This document shows positions 26,969 to 37,910 of a stretch of 64,000 nucleotides of DNA, in pieces. The stretch lies in NCBI RefSeq assembly GCF_025141935.1, contig NZ_CP081120.1, forward strand, positions 62,001 through 126,000, read 5' to 3'. The notes below the pieces were generated by a model that worked only from the letters and a program-made list of their open reading frames with translations, did not search any database and was not told the origin of the DNA. Position 1 is the first letter of the stretch; each line of letters opens with the position of its first letter. The DNA comes from Sulfitobacter sp. S190 (GTDB lineage Bacteria; Pseudomonadota; Alphaproteobacteria; Rhodobacterales; Rhodobacteraceae). The position numbers and the translations under genes are program-made.

Positions 26969-26990
26969 GTGCCTAAACACAAGTGAGCCA

Positions 26991-27572
26991 ATGACCAACG
27001 ATCTGATTGCAAAAGCCGCCATCGACCAGCGCCTGGCCGAGATCATCACACCGGTGATCGAGGACATGGGGTTCGAGTTGGTGCGCGTGCGTCTGATGTC
27101 GGGTAAGTCCACGACCTTGCAGGTCATGGCCGACCGTCCCGACGGCGGCATCGAAGTGGACGACTGCGCACAGATCAGCACCGCGATCGGTGCCGTTCTG
27201 GATGTGGAAGACCCCATTCTGGATGAATACGCGCTGGAAGTGTCCAGCCCCGGTATCGACCGGCCCCTGACCCGCCTGAAGGATTTCGAGGCGTTCGAGG
27301 GGTATGAGGCCAAGATCGAGACGGCCGACATGATCGACGGCCGCCGCCGTTTCAAGGGCGAGCTGGCGGGGGTCGAGGGCGACGAGGTTCTGATCAATCT
27401 CGACGAGGGCACCGTGGGTTTGAAATTCGACTGGCTGTCGGATGCCAAGCTGGTGCTGACGGACGAGCTGATCACGGAAATGCTGCGCCAGCGCAAAGCG
27501 TCGGGCGCGATCGATGAAGACAACTTTGACGAACTACAGACCGAAGACGGATCTGATGAGGGAGAAGACTAA
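26991..27572 (+). CDS. rimP: Ribosome maturation factor RimP
   Basis: 30S subunit maturation factor. 193 residues with the two-domain RimP layout (N-terminal alpha/beta domain, then an SH3-like domain from about residue 95) and the conserved [14 protein letters not shown]. It ends in a highly acidic tail. ATG 26991 is used; the frame is open for eight residues upstream, inside the terminator T-run. The stop shares a base with the nusA start (TAATG). Confidence 0.95.
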   Translation: MTNDLIAKAAIDQRLAEIITPVIEDMGFELVRVRLMSGKSTTLQVMADRPDGGIEVDDCAQISTAIGAVLDVEDPILDEYALEVSSPGIDRPLTRLKDFEAFEGYEAKIETADMIDGRRRFKGELAGVEGDEVLINLDEGTVGLKFDWLSDAKLVLTDELITEMLRQRKASGAIDEDNFDELQTEDGSDEGED

Positions 27573-29191
27573 TGGCCATTACATCTGCAAACCAGCTTGA
27601 GCTTTTGCAAACCGCCGAGGCCGTGGCCCGCGAAAAAATGATCGACCCCGGTCTGGTGGTCGAGGCGATGGAAGAATCGCTCGCCCGTGCGGCCAAGTCC
27701 CGCTATGGCGCGGAAATGGACATCCGCGTTCACATCGACCGCAAGACAGGCCGCGCCACTTTCACCCGCGTGCGCACCGTTGTCGAAGAGGACGAGCTGG
27801 AAAACTATCAGGCCGAGTTCACCGTCGAGCAGGCCAAGCAGTACATGGATGCGCCCGAAGTCGGTCAGGAGTTTGTCGAGGAAGTGCCGCCGGTCGAAAT
27901 GGGCCGGATCGCGGCGCAATCGGCCAAGCAGGTGATCCTGCAAAAGGTCCGCGAAGCCGAGCGCGACAAGCAGTACGAAGAATTCAAGGACCGTATCGGC
28001 ACCATCATCAACTGTGTGGTCAAGCGCGAGGAATACGGCAACGTCATCGTCGACATGAACCCCGGTGAGGGCATCCTGCGCCGCAACGAGAAGATCGGCC
28101 GCGAAAGCTATCGCCCGAATGACCGTATCCGCGTCTTCATCAAGGACGTGCGCCGCGAACAGCGTGGTCCGCAGATTTTCCTGTCGCGCACGGCGCCGGA
28201 GTTCATGGCCGAGTTGTTCAAGATGGAAGTGCCCGAAATCTATGACGGCATCATCGATATCAAGGCGGTGGCCCGTGACCCCGGTTCGCGTGCCAAGATT
28301 GCCGTGATATCGTATGACAATTCCATCGACCCCGTCGGTGCCTGCGTGGGTATGCGCGGCAGCCGGGTTCAGGCCGTCGTCAACGAATTGCAGGGTGAAA
28401 AGATCGACATCATCCCGTGGAACGAAGACCAGCCCACGTTCCTTGTGAACGCGTTGCAGCCCGCCGAGGTGAGCAAGGTGGTTCTGGACGAGGAAGCGGG
28501 CAAGATCGAGGTTGTCGTGCCCGAAGAGCAGCTGTCGCTGGCCATTGGCCGCCGGGGCCAGAACGTGCGTCTGGCGTCCCAGCTGACGGCGCTCGACATC
28601 GACATCATGACCGAGGAGCAGGAAAGCGCCCGCCGTCAGGCCGAGTTCGAGCAGCGCACCAAACTGTTCATGGAAACGCTGGATCTGGACGAGTTCTTTG
28701 CCCAGCTTCTGGTGTCCGAAGGGTTCACCAACCTCGAAGAGGTCGCCTATGTCGAGGTGGACGAGCTGCTGGTGATCGACGGTGTTGACGAAGACACTGC
28801 CGGTGAGTTGCAGGCCCGTGCCCGTGACGTGCTGGAGGCGCAGGCCAAGGCGGCGCTGGAAGCGGCGCGTGCGCTGGGCGTCGAGGACAGCCTCATTGAA
28901 TTCGACGGTCTGACACCCCAGATGATCGAGGCGCTGGCCAAGGACGACGTCAAGACGCTGGAAGACTTTGCAACCTGTGCCGACTGGGAACTGGCCGGTG
29001 GCTGGACCACTGTCAACGGCGAGCGCGTCAAGGACGATGGCACTTTGGAGCCGTTTGAGGTAAGCTTGGAAGAGGCGCAGCATCTGATCATGACGGCCCG
29101 TGTGCTGTTGGGTTGGGTGGATCCCGCCGAGCTGGAAGCGCAAGCCGCGGACGACGAAGATGTCGACGCAGACGAGGAGGCCGAGGCCTGA
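27572..29191 (+). CDS. nusA: Transcription termination/antitermination factor NusA
   Basis: 539 residues: N-terminal RNA polymerase-binding domain (1-125), S1 domain, two KH domains ([14 protein letters not shown] and [13 protein letters not shown]), and two C-terminal helix-hairpin-helix repeats ending in an acidic tail. It modulates pausing, termination and antitermination. Position between rimP and infB is the classic order, and feedback control of this operon by NusA is known in E. coli; the leader terminator here offers a possible site. Confidence 0.97.
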   Translation: MAITSANQLELLQTAEAVAREKMIDPGLVVEAMEESLARAAKSRYGAEMDIRVHIDRKTGRATFTRVRTVVEEDELENYQAEFTVEQAKQYMDAPEVGQEFVEEVPPVEMGRIAAQSAKQVILQKVREAERDKQYEEFKDRIGTIINCVVKREEYGNVIVDMNPGEGILRRNEKIGRESYRPNDRIRVFIKDVRREQRGPQIFLSRTAPEFMAELFKMEVPEIYDGIIDIKAVARDPGSRAKIAVISYDNSIDPVGACVGMRGSRVQAVVNELQGEKIDIIPWNEDQPTFLVNALQPAEVSKVVLDEEAGKIEVVVPEEQLSLAIGRRGQNVRLASQLTALDIDIMTEEQESARRQAEFEQRTKLFMETLDLDEFFAQLLVSEGFTNLEEVAYVEVDELLVIDGVDEDTAGELQARARDVLEAQAKAALEAARALGVEDSLIEFDGLTPQMIEALAKDDVKTLEDFATCADWELAGGWTTVNGERVKDDGTLEPFEVSLEEAQHLIMTARVLLGWVDPAELEAQAADDEDVDADEEAEA

Positions 29192-29213
29192 TCGCAGGCC
29201 TCGGAGGTCTGGC

Positions 29214-29834
29214 ATGGGTCGCGGTGGTGTCTCAAAAGAGCGCGAAGATGGCGCAGAACGCAAATGTCTTGCCACGGGAGAGGTGCAGCCGAAAGACGGG
29301 CTGATCCGTTTCGTGGTGGGCCCCGAGGCGCAGGTTGTTCCCGATATCTTGGGCAAGCTGCCCGGTCGGGGGATGTATGTTGCCGCCGACCGCGATGCGA
29401 TCGCGCTGGCGGTGAAGAAAGGACTGTTTTCACGGGGGGCCAAGCAACCCGTGAAGGCGCCCGACGATCTGGCAGAAGAGGTCGAGCGCCAGCTTGCCCG
29501 CCGGGTTGTCGATCTGATTTCGATGCAGCGCAAGGCGGGCAAGGCTGTTGCCGGCTATGAAAAGGTCAAAAGCTGGCTGCAAACCGAAGAGGCCGAAGTG
29601 CTGATCCAGGCTGTGGATGGATCGGGGCGCGGCAAATCGAAACTGAGCACGCCGCATTACGGTCATTATATTGGCTGTTTAACGGCGGATGAATTGGGTT
29701 TGGCATTCGGACGCCAAACTGTGATACATGGCGCGCTCGCCTCTGGTGGACTCACGCAACGTGTAGTAGACGAAGCCAAAAGATTGAACGGCGTACGCAA
29801 AAACGAGACTGGCAAGGGCCAGTCGAAAGGATAG
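29214..29834 (+). CDS. YlxR-type RNA-binding protein fused to an L7Ae-like domain
   Basis: 206 residues. The N-terminal YlxR (DUF448) domain has KCLATGEVQPKDGLIRFV and LPGRGMYVAADRDAI. The second half resembles ribosomal protein L7Ae-type RNA-binding domains (RKAGKAVAGYEKV, then ADELGLAFGRQTVIHGA). Alphaproteobacteria commonly carry this fused form between nusA and infB. ATG 29214 has GGAGG at good spacing; the open frame extends to 29100 inside nusA. Confidence 0.87.
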   Translation: MGRGGVSKEREDGAERKCLATGEVQPKDGLIRFVVGPEAQVVPDILGKLPGRGMYVAADRDAIALAVKKGLFSRGAKQPVKAPDDLAEEVERQLARRVVDLISMQRKAGKAVAGYEKVKSWLQTEEAEVLIQAVDGSGRGKSKLSTPHYGHYIGCLTADELGLAFGRQTVIHGALASGGLTQRVVDEAKRLNGVRKNETGKGQSKG

Positions 29835-29843
29835 ACGAGCTTC

Positions 29844-32321
29844 ATGAGCGATAATGACGGCAAGAAAACATTGGGTCTGCGCGGCGCACCGTCGCGTCCG
29901 GGGAACGTAAAGCAAAGCTTTAGCCACGGACGGACCAAGAATGTCGTGGTCGAAACCAAGCGCAAGCGTGTTGTGGTGCCCAAACCCGGCGGGCAGAAAC
30001 CGACCGGCCCCGGCGCGGGCCCTGTTGGCGATCCCTCCAAGCGGCCTGCGGGCATTACCGACGCCGAAATGGAGCGTCGCCTGAAGGCTGTGCAGGCCGC
30101 GAAGGCGCGCGAAGTCGAAGAAACAGCGGCCCGAGCGGCACAGGAGAAAGCCCGCGCCGAAGAGCGTGAGCGTCGCCGTGCCGATCAGGAAGCCAAGGAA
30201 CGTGCCGAGCGCGAGCGTGAAGAAGCGCTGAAGGCGAAAGCCGAGGAAGAGGCGCAAAAGGCCCGCGATGCGGAAGCAGCGGCCCAGGCCGCAGCAGCAC
30301 CTGCACCGGCAGCGGCCCCCGCGGCGCGCACCCCGAGCAAGGCCGCCCCCGCGCAGACGCCCCGCAAGACGGAGCGTGACCGCGAGGACACCAACAAGAA
30401 GAACCGTGGCGACGACAGCCGCCGGTCCGGCAAGCTGACCGTGAATCAGGCGCTGCGTGGCGGCGAAGGGGGCCGTCAGCGGTCCATGGCGCAGATGAAG
30501 CGCAAGCAGGAACGTGCCCGTCAGAAAGCGATGGGTGGCAATGTCGACCGCGAAAAGGTTGTGCGTGATGTGCAGCTGCCGCCGGCGATTGTCGTGTCCG
30601 AGCTGGCCGCGCGTATGGCCGAAAAGACCGGTGCCGTCGTCAAGGCGCTGATGAACAGCGGCCTGATGGTGACACAGAACGAAACGATTGATGCCGATAC
30701 TGCCGAGCTGATCATCGAAGAGTTCGGCCACAAGGTTGTCCGCGTATCGGACGCCGATGTGGAAGATGTGATCAAGGTGGAAGAGGACGACGAGGGCGAT
30801 CTCAAGGGCCGCCCCCCTGTCATCACCATCATGGGTCACGTGGACCACGGCAAGACGTCGCTGCTGGATGCGATCCGCAACGCGAAGGTCGTTGCGGGCG
30901 AGGCCGGTGGCATCACGCAGCACATCGGTGCCTATCAGGTCAAAACTGACGGTGGCGCGGTTCTGTCGTTCCTCGACACGCCCGGCCACGCGGCGTTCAC
31001 GTCGATGCGGTCACGCGGTGCGCAGGTCACGGATATCGTTGTGCTGGTTGTTGCTGCGGACGACGCGGTGATGCCCCAGACCATCGAGGCCATCAACCAC
31101 GCCAAGGCGGCCGAAGTGCCGATGATTGTCGCCATCAACAAGATCGACCGCCCTGCGGCCGATCCTGACAAGGTGCGCACGGATCTGCTTCAGCACGAGG
31201 TCATCGTCGAGAAGATGTCCGGTGAAGTGCAGGATGTCGAAGTGTCCGCCGTGACAGGCCAGGGTCTGGACGAACTGCTCGAAGCTATCGCGCTTCAGGC
31301 GGAAATTCTGGAACTGAAAGCCAACCCCGACCGCGCCGCCGTGGGTGCCGTGATCGAGGCGCAGCTGGACGTGGGCCGTGGCCCCGTGGCGACGGTTCTG
31401 GTGCAGAACGGTACATTGCGTCAGGGCGATATCTTTGTTGTGGGCGAGCAGTACGGCAAGGTGCGTGCGCTGGTCGACGATCAGGGCAACCGCGTCAAGG
31501 AAGCCGGTCCTTCCGTTCCTGTCGAGGTTCTGGGCCTGAACGGCACACCCGAAGCGGGCGACGTTCTGAACGTGACATCGACCGAAGCGCAGGCCCGCGA
31601 GATCGCAGAATACCGCGAGAAAGCGGCCAAGGACAAACGGGCCGCCGCCGGTGCCGCCACCACGCTGGAACAGCTGATGGCGAATGCCAAGGCGGACGAA
31701 AACGTCAGCGAGCTGCCCATTCTGGTCAAAGCCGATGTGCAGGGGTCTGCCGAGGCCATCGTTCAGGCGATGGAGAAGATCGGCAACGACGAGGTGCGCG
31801 TGCGCGTCCTGCACTCCGGTGTGGGTGCGATCACCGAGACCGACGTGGGTCTGGCCGAAGCATCCGGTGCGCCGATCATGGGCTTCAACGTCCGTGCGAA
31901 TGCCTCGGCCCGCAACACCGCCAACCAGAAGGGTGTCGAGATCCGCTATTACTCGGTCATCTATGATCTGGTGGACGACGTCAAAGCGGCGGCTTCGGGC
32001 TTGCTGAGCAACGAGATCAAGGAGAACTTCATTGGCTATGCCAATATCAAGGAGGTCTTCAAGGTTACGGGCGTTGGCAAGGTTGCCGGCTGTCTGGTCA
32101 CCGAAGGCGTCGCCCGCCGGTCGGCAGGCGTACGTCTGCTGCGCGACAACGTGGTGATCCACGAAGGCACGCTCAAGACGCTCAAGCGCTTCAAGGACGA
32201 GGTGCCCGAGGTCCAGTCCGGTCAGGAATGTGGTATGGCGTTCGAGAACTACGACGACATCCGCCCCGACGACGTGATCGAGATTTTCGAGCGCGAGGAA
32301 GTGACCCGCACGCTCGACTGA
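29844..32321 (+). CDS. infB: Translation initiation factor IF-2
   Basis: GTPase that brings initiator tRNA to the 30S subunit. 825 residues. The N-terminal third is charged and Ala/Arg/Glu-rich low-complexity sequence (about 80-200). The IF2_N domain follows, then the G domain from about 330 ([21 protein letters not shown]) and domains II-IV. The start follows the YlxR gene by nine bases. A terminator closes the operon 23 bases after the stop. Confidence 0.98.
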   Translation: MSDNDGKKTLGLRGAPSRPGNVKQSFSHGRTKNVVVETKRKRVVVPKPGGQKPTGPGAGPVGDPSKRPAGITDAEMERRLKAVQAAKAREVEETAARAAQEKARAEERERRRADQEAKERAEREREEALKAKAEEEAQKARDAEAAAQAAAAPAPAAAPAARTPSKAAPAQTPRKTERDREDTNKKNRGDDSRRSGKLTVNQALRGGEGGRQRSMAQMKRKQERARQKAMGGNVDREKVVRDVQLPPAIVVSELAARMAEKTGAVVKALMNSGLMVTQNETIDADTAELIIEEFGHKVVRVSDADVEDVIKVEEDDEGDLKGRPPVITIMGHVDHGKTSLLDAIRNAKVVAGEAGGITQHIGAYQVKTDGGAVLSFLDTPGHAAFTSMRSRGAQVTDIVVLVVAADDAVMPQTIEAINHAKAAEVPMIVAINKIDRPAADPDKVRTDLLQHEVIVEKMSGEVQDVEVSAVTGQGLDELLEAIALQAEILELKANPDRAAVGAVIEAQLDVGRGPVATVLVQNGTLRQGDIFVVGEQYGKVRALVDDQGNRVKEAGPSVPVEVLGLNGTPEAGDVLNVTSTEAQAREIAEYREKAAKDKRAAAGAATTLEQLMANAKADENVSELPILVKADVQGSAEAIVQAMEKIGNDEVRVRVLHSGVGAITETDVGLAEASGAPIMGFNVRANASARNTANQKGVEIRYYSVIYDLVDDVKAAASGLLSNEIKENFIGYANIKEVFKVTGVGKVAGCLVTEGVARRSAGVRLLRDNVVIHEGTLKTLKRFKDEVPEVQSGQECGMAFENYDDIRPDDVIEIFEREEVTRTLD

Positions 32322-32343
32322 TCCGGGGTACGAGACAAAAATC

Positions 32344-32375
32344 AAGGGACGGTGCCACGGCGCCGTCCCTTTTTT
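32344..32375 (+). terminator. Rho-independent terminator of the rimP-infB operon
   Basis: AAGGGACGG pairs with CCGTCCCTT around a short loop and is followed by a run of T. It lies between infB and the convergent mutT gene. Confidence 0.9.
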
Positions 32376-32398
32376 GTCGGGCTATCGGGTGTTTTGGC

Positions 32399-32797
32399 TC
32401 AGAGCCAGTCGCGCAGGATCGGGATCAGCGGGATATCGGCGGCGGGCATCGGGTAGTCGCGCAGCGCGTTGGGCCGCACCCATTTGAGCGTTTGTCCTTC
32501 GCGGGCCTGCGGCGTGCCTTCCCATTTGCGGCAGGCAAACAGCGGCATCAGCAGGTGAAAATTATCGTAGGAATGGCTGGCAAAGGTCAGCGGCGCCAGG
32601 CACGATTCCCACGTGTCGATGCCCAGTTCTTCCTGAAGTTCCCGTATCAGGGCCGCTTCGGGAGTTTCATCGGCTTCGACCTTGCCACCGGGAAATTCCC
32701 ACAGACCCGCCATTGATTTGCCTTCGGGGCGTTGCGCCAGCAGAACGCGCCCGTCTTTGTCGATCAGCGCCACGGCGGAGACGAGAACCATTTTCAT
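32399..32797 (-). CDS. mutT: 8-oxo-dGTP diphosphatase (MutT)
   Basis: Nudix enzyme cleansing the nucleotide pool of 8-oxo-dGTP. 132 residues. The Nudix box reads [23 protein letters not shown], with all metal-binding Glu residues present; WEFPGGK upstream is typical of MutT. The start overlaps the argJ stop by four bases, so both are read from one transcript. Confidence 0.92.
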   Translation of the reverse strand: MKMVLVSAVALIDKDGRVLLAQRPEGKSMAGLWEFPGGKVEADETPEAALIRELQEELGIDTWESCLAPLTFASHSYDNFHLLMPLFACRKWEGTPQAREGQTLKWVRPNALRDYPMPAADIPLIPILRDWL

Positions 32798-34020
32798 GAT
32801 CGGTAATCCGCGTTGATGGTGATGTACCCGTGGGTCAGATCGCAGGTCCAGACGGTGGCTTTGCCGGTGCCCATGCCGATGTCGACAGTGATGGTGATAT
32901 CCTGCGCCTTCATCACGGCGGCGGCGTCCGCTTCGCTGTAGTCGGGGCTGCGCCAGCCGTTTTCGGCCACCGTCACATCGCCAAAGCGGATCGACAGCGT
33001 ATCGCGGTCTGCCGCCGCGCCGGATTTGCCCACGGCCATGACGATCCGCCCCCAGTTGGGATCTTCCCCCGCGATGGCGGTTTTGACGAGCGGGGAGTTG
33101 GCGATGGACAGCGCGTGGATCTTCGCGTCCGTATCGGAGGCCGCGCCGGTCACGTTGATCTCGACGAATTTGGTCGCGCCCTCGCCGTCCTTGACCACCA
33201 GATGCGCAAGTTCGCGCATGACGCCGTGCAGCGCGTCCGCGAAGGCCGCGTTGCCCGTCACATCGACGCCGGATGCGCCGGTTGCTGCCACCAGAAGACT
33301 ATCGGAGGTAGAGGTATCGCTGTCGACGGTGATGCAGTTGAACGTGTCGTCATTGGCGGCGCTTACGCAGGTTTGCAGGGCGCTTTGGTCGATCCGGGCA
33401 TCGGTGAAGATGTAGACCAGCATCGTCGCCATATCGGGGGCGATCATGCCCGACCCCTTCGCGATCCCTGCGATAGAGACTGTTTTGCCGTCCAGCTTTA
33501 TCTGTGTGCCGGCCCCCTTGGCGAAGGTATCGGTTGTCATGATGGCGTTTGCCGCGGCTTCGATCTGGTCGCCCCGCGCGTCTTTGGCCAGTTGCGCGAG
33601 GGTGGCGGTGATGCGGTCGTGCGGCAGGGGTTCGCCGATCACCCCGGTGGAGGAGGTGAATACCCGCGCTTCCGGGACTGCCGTGATATCGGCCGCGGCA
33701 GCGGTGATTGCGGCCACCGATGCGCGCCCGTTCTTGCCCGTAAAGGCGTTGGCATTGCCGGAATTGACGAGGATCGCGGCAGCAGCATCGGGTGCGCCGC
33801 CGAGCTTTTCCTGACAGTCCAGCACGGGGGCCGCGCGTGTGGCCGAGCGGGTGAATGCCCCGGCAATCACCGTGCCGGGGTCGAGCAGGGCCAGCATCAC
33901 GTCCGTTCGCCCGCTGTATTTTACGCCCGCCGCGGCGGTTGCGAAGCGCACGCCGTCAATCTCGGGCAGCTGCGGGAATCCGGCGGGTGCCAGAGGTGAA
34001 ACAGACGTGATGGTGGCCAT
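32794..34020 (-). CDS. argJ: Bifunctional ornithine acetyltransferase / N-acetylglutamate synthase
   Basis: Recycles the acetyl group from N-acetylornithine to glutamate in arginine synthesis. 408 residues, made as a precursor that self-cleaves before the nucleophilic Thr in APDMATML (about residue 190). [13 protein letters not shown] and GEDPNWGRI are family marks. It lies between the parvulin gene and mutT on the same strand. argG of the same pathway is about 28 kb away. Confidence 0.96.
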   Translation of the reverse strand: MATITSVSPLAPAGFPQLPEIDGVRFATAAAGVKYSGRTDVMLALLDPGTVIAGAFTRSATRAAPVLDCQEKLGGAPDAAAAILVNSGNANAFTGKNGRASVAAITAAAADITAVPEARVFTSSTGVIGEPLPHDRITATLAQLAKDARGDQIEAAANAIMTTDTFAKGAGTQIKLDGKTVSIAGIAKGSGMIAPDMATMLVYIFTDARIDQSALQTCVSAANDDTFNCITVDSDTSTSDSLLVAATGASGVDVTGNAAFADALHGVMRELAHLVVKDGEGATKFVEINVTGAASDTDAKIHALSIANSPLVKTAIAGEDPNWGRIVMAVGKSGAAADRDTLSIRFGDVTVAENGWRSPDYSEADAAAVMKAQDITITVDIGMGTGKATVWTCDLTHGYITINADYRS

Positions 34021-34031
34021 TCAGCTGCGCC

Positions 34032-34886
34032 TTAGTCGAGCAGATCGAGCTGTTTGATGACGCTCGGGTCAATGCCCTCGGCACCGGAGCGGTCGATGTC
34101 GGCCTTGGCGGTCACGGCATCAATGGTTTCCTGAACGCGGGTCTGGCGGATCTGGAGCTCAAGCTCTTCGCGCACGGTGTCGAGCGCTGGCGCTTCCTTG
34201 ACCCGCTTTTCGTTCAGCTTGACCACGTGCCAGCCGAATTGCGTCTGGACCGGATCGGACACGGCGCCGGGTTCAAGCGACACGGCGGCCTGTTCGAATT
34301 CGGGCACCATCGCGCCCTTGCCGAACCAGCCGAGCGAGCCGCCACCCGGTCCGGAGGGGCCGGTCGACTTTTCGCGCGCGAGTTCGGCGAAATCGGCGCC
34401 TTCGTCCAGTTGCGTCTTGATGGCGATGGCCTCTTCCTCGGTTTCGACGAGGATGTGGGACGCGTTGAATTCTTCTTCGGCGGGGGTGTTGCCGTACTGC
34501 GCTTCATAGGCCGCCTGTACTTCGGCGTCGTCCACCGCGTCGGCGAGCGATGCTTCGACGACTTCGCCCGCGGTCAGCGACCGGCGTTCGTTTTCAAGCT
34601 GCAACTCCACGCGCGTGGGCAGATCGCCATCGAACTGCTGGCTCAGCGCGGTTTGCTGGACAAGCTGGTCCAGAATGCCCTCGAACAGAACGTCATCCGG
34701 AAGCTGCTGGTACTGTTCGGGCAGGCTGGCGCGGGCGACAATCATGTGCCCGATGGTGATGTCCACACCGCCGACGGTGGCGATGACGGTGCTGGCGTCG
34801 GGCGTGGCGGTATCCTGCGCCAGCGCAGGCAAAGCAAGCGTCGCGACGAGGGCCGTTGTTGCCAGAAAAGTGAGGGGTTTTTGCAT
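34032..34886 (-). CDS. Exported parvulin-type peptidyl-prolyl isomerase
   Basis: 284 residues: signal peptide ending ALAQ (residue 24), a SurA/PrsA-like helical region, and a parvulin (PpiC) domain at about 140-230 with SHILVETEEEA, GPGGGSLGWFGKGAMVPEF and TQFGWHVVKL. A periplasmic folding helper for envelope proteins. ATG 34886 with AGGA upstream is chosen; the open frame reaches 35057 without support. It diverges from secA, a fitting neighbour functionally. Confidence 0.92.
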   Translation of the reverse strand: MQKPLTFLATTALVATLALPALAQDTATPDASTVIATVGGVDITIGHMIVARASLPEQYQQLPDDVLFEGILDQLVQQTALSQQFDGDLPTRVELQLENERRSLTAGEVVEASLADAVDDAEVQAAYEAQYGNTPAEEEFNASHILVETEEEAIAIKTQLDEGADFAELAREKSTGPSGPGGGSLGWFGKGAMVPEFEQAAVSLEPGAVSDPVQTQFGWHVVKLNEKRVKEAPALDTVREELELQIRQTRVQETIDAVTAKADIDRSGAEGIDPSVIKQLDLLD

Positions 34887-34925
34887 GGATTGTCCTATCA
34901 TTCCGGCTGGTTTGGGCCGCTTACA

Positions 34926-34954
34926 TTGACACGCTATTCTGCGGCCCTTACATC
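34926..34954 (+). promoter_or_regulatory. Candidate promoter for secA
   Basis: A perfect TTGACA -35 is followed after 17 bases by TACATC (3 of 6). The predicted start lies near 34961, giving a leader of about 125 bases before secA that contains a 26-codon ORF. Confidence 0.45.
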
Positions 34955-34968
34955 GCCTTAGAGCGCGT

Positions 34969-35049
34969 ATGAACGTATACGCTGGCGCGGCTTGGGCCAC
35001 CATTCTCACCTCTCTATCTATGGACTGGGTGTTTGCGGGGCAAGCATAA
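34969..35049 (+). CDS. Possible 26-residue leader peptide upstream of secA
   Basis: ATG 34969 to TAA 35049 encodes a largely hydrophobic peptide (begins MNVYAGAAW, ends WVFAGQA). It starts about eight bases after the predicted secA transcription start and ends 35 bases before the secA ATG. There is no ribosome-binding site, so translation would need to be near-leaderless. TTCTC at 35003-35007 could pair with GAGAA of the secA ribosome-binding site. It may be chance; known secA-linked arrest peptides (such as SecM) suggest a possible role, but no arrest motif is recognisable. Confidence 0.3.
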   Translation: MNVYAGAAWATILTSLSMDWVFAGQA

Positions 35050-35084
35050 CGCGCCAATCAAACGGATGATCGGCTGGAGAACGC

Positions 35085-37802
35085 ATGCTGGGACTAGGAA
35101 ATATCGCCAAGAAGGTTTTTGGCTCACCAAATGATCGCAAGATCAAGTCCGCCCGCCCGCTTGTCGAGCAGGTCAATGCGCTGGAGCCCGAGTTCGAAAA
35201 GCTGTCGGACGAGGGCATCAAGGACAAGACGGAAGAGTTTGCCAAACGCGCGCTGGAAGGCGAGGACCTGGACAAGCTGCTGCCGGAGGCTTTTGCCAAC
35301 TGCCGCGAGGCCGCGCGCCGGACGCTGGGTCTGCGGGCGTTCGACACACAGCTGATGGGTGCGATTTTCCTGCATCAGGGCAATGTCGCCGAACAGAAAA
35401 CCGGTGAGGGCAAGACCCTGACCGCCACCTTTGCCGCGTATCTGAACGCGCTGACGGGCAAGGGCGTGCACGTGGTTACGGTGAACGAGTATCTGGTGAA
35501 ACGGGACGCCGAGTGGATGGGCAAGGTGTTTGCATCGCTGGGCCTGACGACCGGCTATATCTATCCCAACATGGCAGATGACGAAAAGCGCGCGGCCTAT
35601 GCCTGCGACATCACCTATGCCACCAACAACGAGCTGGGCTTTGATTATCTGCGCGATAACATGAAGTCCGAGCTGAGCCAGATTTTCCAGAAGTACCACA
35701 ACTTTGCCATCGTGGACGAAGTCGACAGCATCCTGATCGACGAAGCGCGTACGCCGCTGATCATCTCCGGCCCCTCCGAGGACCGCTCGGAGCTGTATGT
35801 GACGATTGATGCGGTGATCCCGTCGCTGCTGCCCGAGCATTACGAGCTGGACGAAAAGACGCGCAACGTGACGTTCACCGACGACGGTGTCGAATTCCTC
35901 GAAGACCAGCTGCGTGCCCGCGATCTGATCGGTGAAGGCATGACGCTTTATGATCCCGAGAGCACATCGATCGTGCACCACGTCAACCAGGGTCTGCGGG
36001 CCCACAAGCTGTTCGAACGTGACAAGGATTACATCGTGCGCGACGGCGATGTCGTGTTGATCGACGAATTCACCGGCCGCATGATGGCCGGTCGCCGTCT
36101 GTCGGACGGTCTGCATCAGGCGATCGAGGCCAAGGAAGGTGTCGACATCAAGCCCGAGAACATCACGCTGGCGTCGGTCACGTTCCAGAACTACTTCCGT
36201 CTGTACGACAAGCTGGCCGGTATGACCGGCACGGCGATGACCGAGGCCGAGGAATTCGCCCAGATCTACGGTCTGGGTGTGGTCGAGGTGCCGACGAATG
36301 TGCCGGTTGCCCGTCTGGACGAAGACGATGCCGTGTTCCGCACCGCCGCGGAGAAATACGCCGAGCTTGTCGAGAAAACCAAGGAAGCGCATGCCAAGGG
36401 CCAGCCCTGCCTGATCGGGACCACGTCGATCGAGAAGTCGGAAATGTTGAGCAAGATGCTGGATGCGGAGAACATTCCGCACAACGTTCTGAACGCGCGC
36501 CAACACGAACAGGAAGCGCAGATCGTCGGTGATGCGGGCAAGTTCGGGGCGGTCACGATCGCCACCAACATGGCCGGTCGCGGGACGGACATTCAGCTCG
36601 GCGGCAACGTCGAGATGAAGGTGCAGGACGCGCTTGCCGAAAATCCCGATGCGGATCCGGTGGCCATCCGCGAGCGGATCGAGGCGGAACACGCCGAAGA
36701 GAAGAAGAAGGTGCTGGAGGCCGGTGGTCTTTATGTCTTGGCGTCCGAACGGCACGAAAGCCGCCGGATCGACAACCAGCTGCGCGGCCGGTCGGGCCGT
36801 CAGGGTGACCCGGGCCGGTCCTCGTTCTTCCTGTCGCTCGAAGATGATCTGATGCGGATCTTCGGCTCCGAGCGGTTGGAAAAGGTGCTGACGACGCTGG
36901 GTCTCAAGGAGGGTGAGGCGATCATCCACCCGTGGGTCAACAAATCGCTCGAGCGCGCGCAGGCCAAGGTCGAGGGCCGCAACTTTGACATCCGCAAGCA
37001 GTTGCTGAAGTTCGACGACGTGATGAACGAGCAGCGCAAGGTGATCTTTGGCCAGCGCCGCGACATCATGGAGGCGACCGACCTGCAAGAGATCGCGCAG
37101 GACATGCGCCATCAGGTGATCGACGATCTGATCGACCAGTACATGCCCGCCAAGACCTACGCCGATCAGTGGGACACGCAGGGGTTCTATGCCGCCGTGC
37201 TGGAGCAGTTGGGCGTCGATGTGCCGGTGATCGACTGGTGCGAAGAGGACGGTGTCGACGACGAGGTCATCCGCGAGCGTCTGGTCGAGGCGACCGAAAA
37301 GTTGATGGCGGAAAAGACCGAGGCCTTTGGCCCCGAGAACATGCGCAACATCGAAAAGCAGCTGTTGTTGCAGACAATCGATGCCAAATGGCGCGAGCAT
37401 CTGCTGACGCTGGAGCATCTGCGGTCGGTCGTGGGGTTCCGCGGCTATGCGCAGCGCGATCCGCTGAATGAATACAAGAACGAGTCGTTCCAGTTGTTCG
37501 AGGGGATGCTGGACAGTCTGCGCTCTGACGTGACGCAGAAGCTGTCGCGCATCAAGCCGATGACCGAAGAAGAGCAGCAGGCGATGGTGCAGCAGATGCT
37601 TGCCCAGCAGCGCGCCGCCCAGCAGGTGGCAGAGGGTGCCGCCGCCGCGCCCAAGACGCAGGCGCCCGCCGCGCCCACCGAAAACGCGATTGCCGGTTTT
37701 GACGAAAGCGATCCCGGCACGTGGGGCAATCCGGGCCGCAATGACACCTGCCCGTGCGGGTCGGGTGACAAGTTCAAGCATTGTCATGGCCGGTTGGCGT
37801 AA
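35085..37802 (+). CDS. secA: Preprotein translocase ATPase SecA
   Basis: ATP-driven motor of the Sec export channel. 905 residues. Walker A region [10 protein letters not shown] (about 103-112), [29 protein letters not shown], and the zinc-binding [13 protein letters not shown] at the extreme C-terminus, which binds SecB. The start has GGAG nine bases upstream. It diverges from the periplasmic parvulin gene and is followed by two envelope protein genes. Confidence 0.98.
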   Translation: MLGLGNIAKKVFGSPNDRKIKSARPLVEQVNALEPEFEKLSDEGIKDKTEEFAKRALEGEDLDKLLPEAFANCREAARRTLGLRAFDTQLMGAIFLHQGNVAEQKTGEGKTLTATFAAYLNALTGKGVHVVTVNEYLVKRDAEWMGKVFASLGLTTGYIYPNMADDEKRAAYACDITYATNNELGFDYLRDNMKSELSQIFQKYHNFAIVDEVDSILIDEARTPLIISGPSEDRSELYVTIDAVIPSLLPEHYELDEKTRNVTFTDDGVEFLEDQLRARDLIGEGMTLYDPESTSIVHHVNQGLRAHKLFERDKDYIVRDGDVVLIDEFTGRMMAGRRLSDGLHQAIEAKEGVDIKPENITLASVTFQNYFRLYDKLAGMTGTAMTEAEEFAQIYGLGVVEVPTNVPVARLDEDDAVFRTAAEKYAELVEKTKEAHAKGQPCLIGTTSIEKSEMLSKMLDAENIPHNVLNARQHEQEAQIVGDAGKFGAVTIATNMAGRGTDIQLGGNVEMKVQDALAENPDADPVAIRERIEAEHAEEKKKVLEAGGLYVLASERHESRRIDNQLRGRSGRQGDPGRSSFFLSLEDDLMRIFGSERLEKVLTTLGLKEGEAIIHPWVNKSLERAQAKVEGRNFDIRKQLLKFDDVMNEQRKVIFGQRRDIMEATDLQEIAQDMRHQVIDDLIDQYMPAKTYADQWDTQGFYAAVLEQLGVDVPVIDWCEEDGVDDEVIRERLVEATEKLMAEKTEAFGPENMRNIEKQLLLQTIDAKWREHLLTLEHLRSVVGFRGYAQRDPLNEYKNESFQLFEGMLDSLRSDVTQKLSRIKPMTEEEQQAMVQQMLAQQRAAQQVAEGAAAAPKTQAPAAPTENAIAGFDESDPGTWGNPGRNDTCPCGSGDKFKHCHGRLA

Positions 37803-37842
37803 AGCCGCCGCGCCACGACATTGCCCCATTCCGGGCGTCGAT

Positions 37843-37859
37843 GGGCCATGAAACGGCCC
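37843..37859 (+). terminator. Weak hairpin after secA
   Basis: GGGCC pairs with GGCCC over a 7-base loop, 40 bases after the secA stop, followed by TCTTC rather than a T-run. At best a weak or rho-assisted terminator, so read-through to the next gene is possible. Confidence 0.3.
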
Positions 37860-37910
37860 TCTTCATGAACGAAAACCGAACCAAGTCACTTTAAGTGAAG
37901 GGTTTGGGAC

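Noticed and set aside
27569..29542. 657-residue open frame on the minus strand across nusA
   Set aside because: It mirrors nusA, a certain gene; the translation is His/Gln/Arg-rich shadow sequence of a GC-rich coding strand.
35124..37829. 901-residue open frame on the minus strand across secA
   Set aside because: A shadow caused by codon bias; secA in the opposite direction has every family motif.
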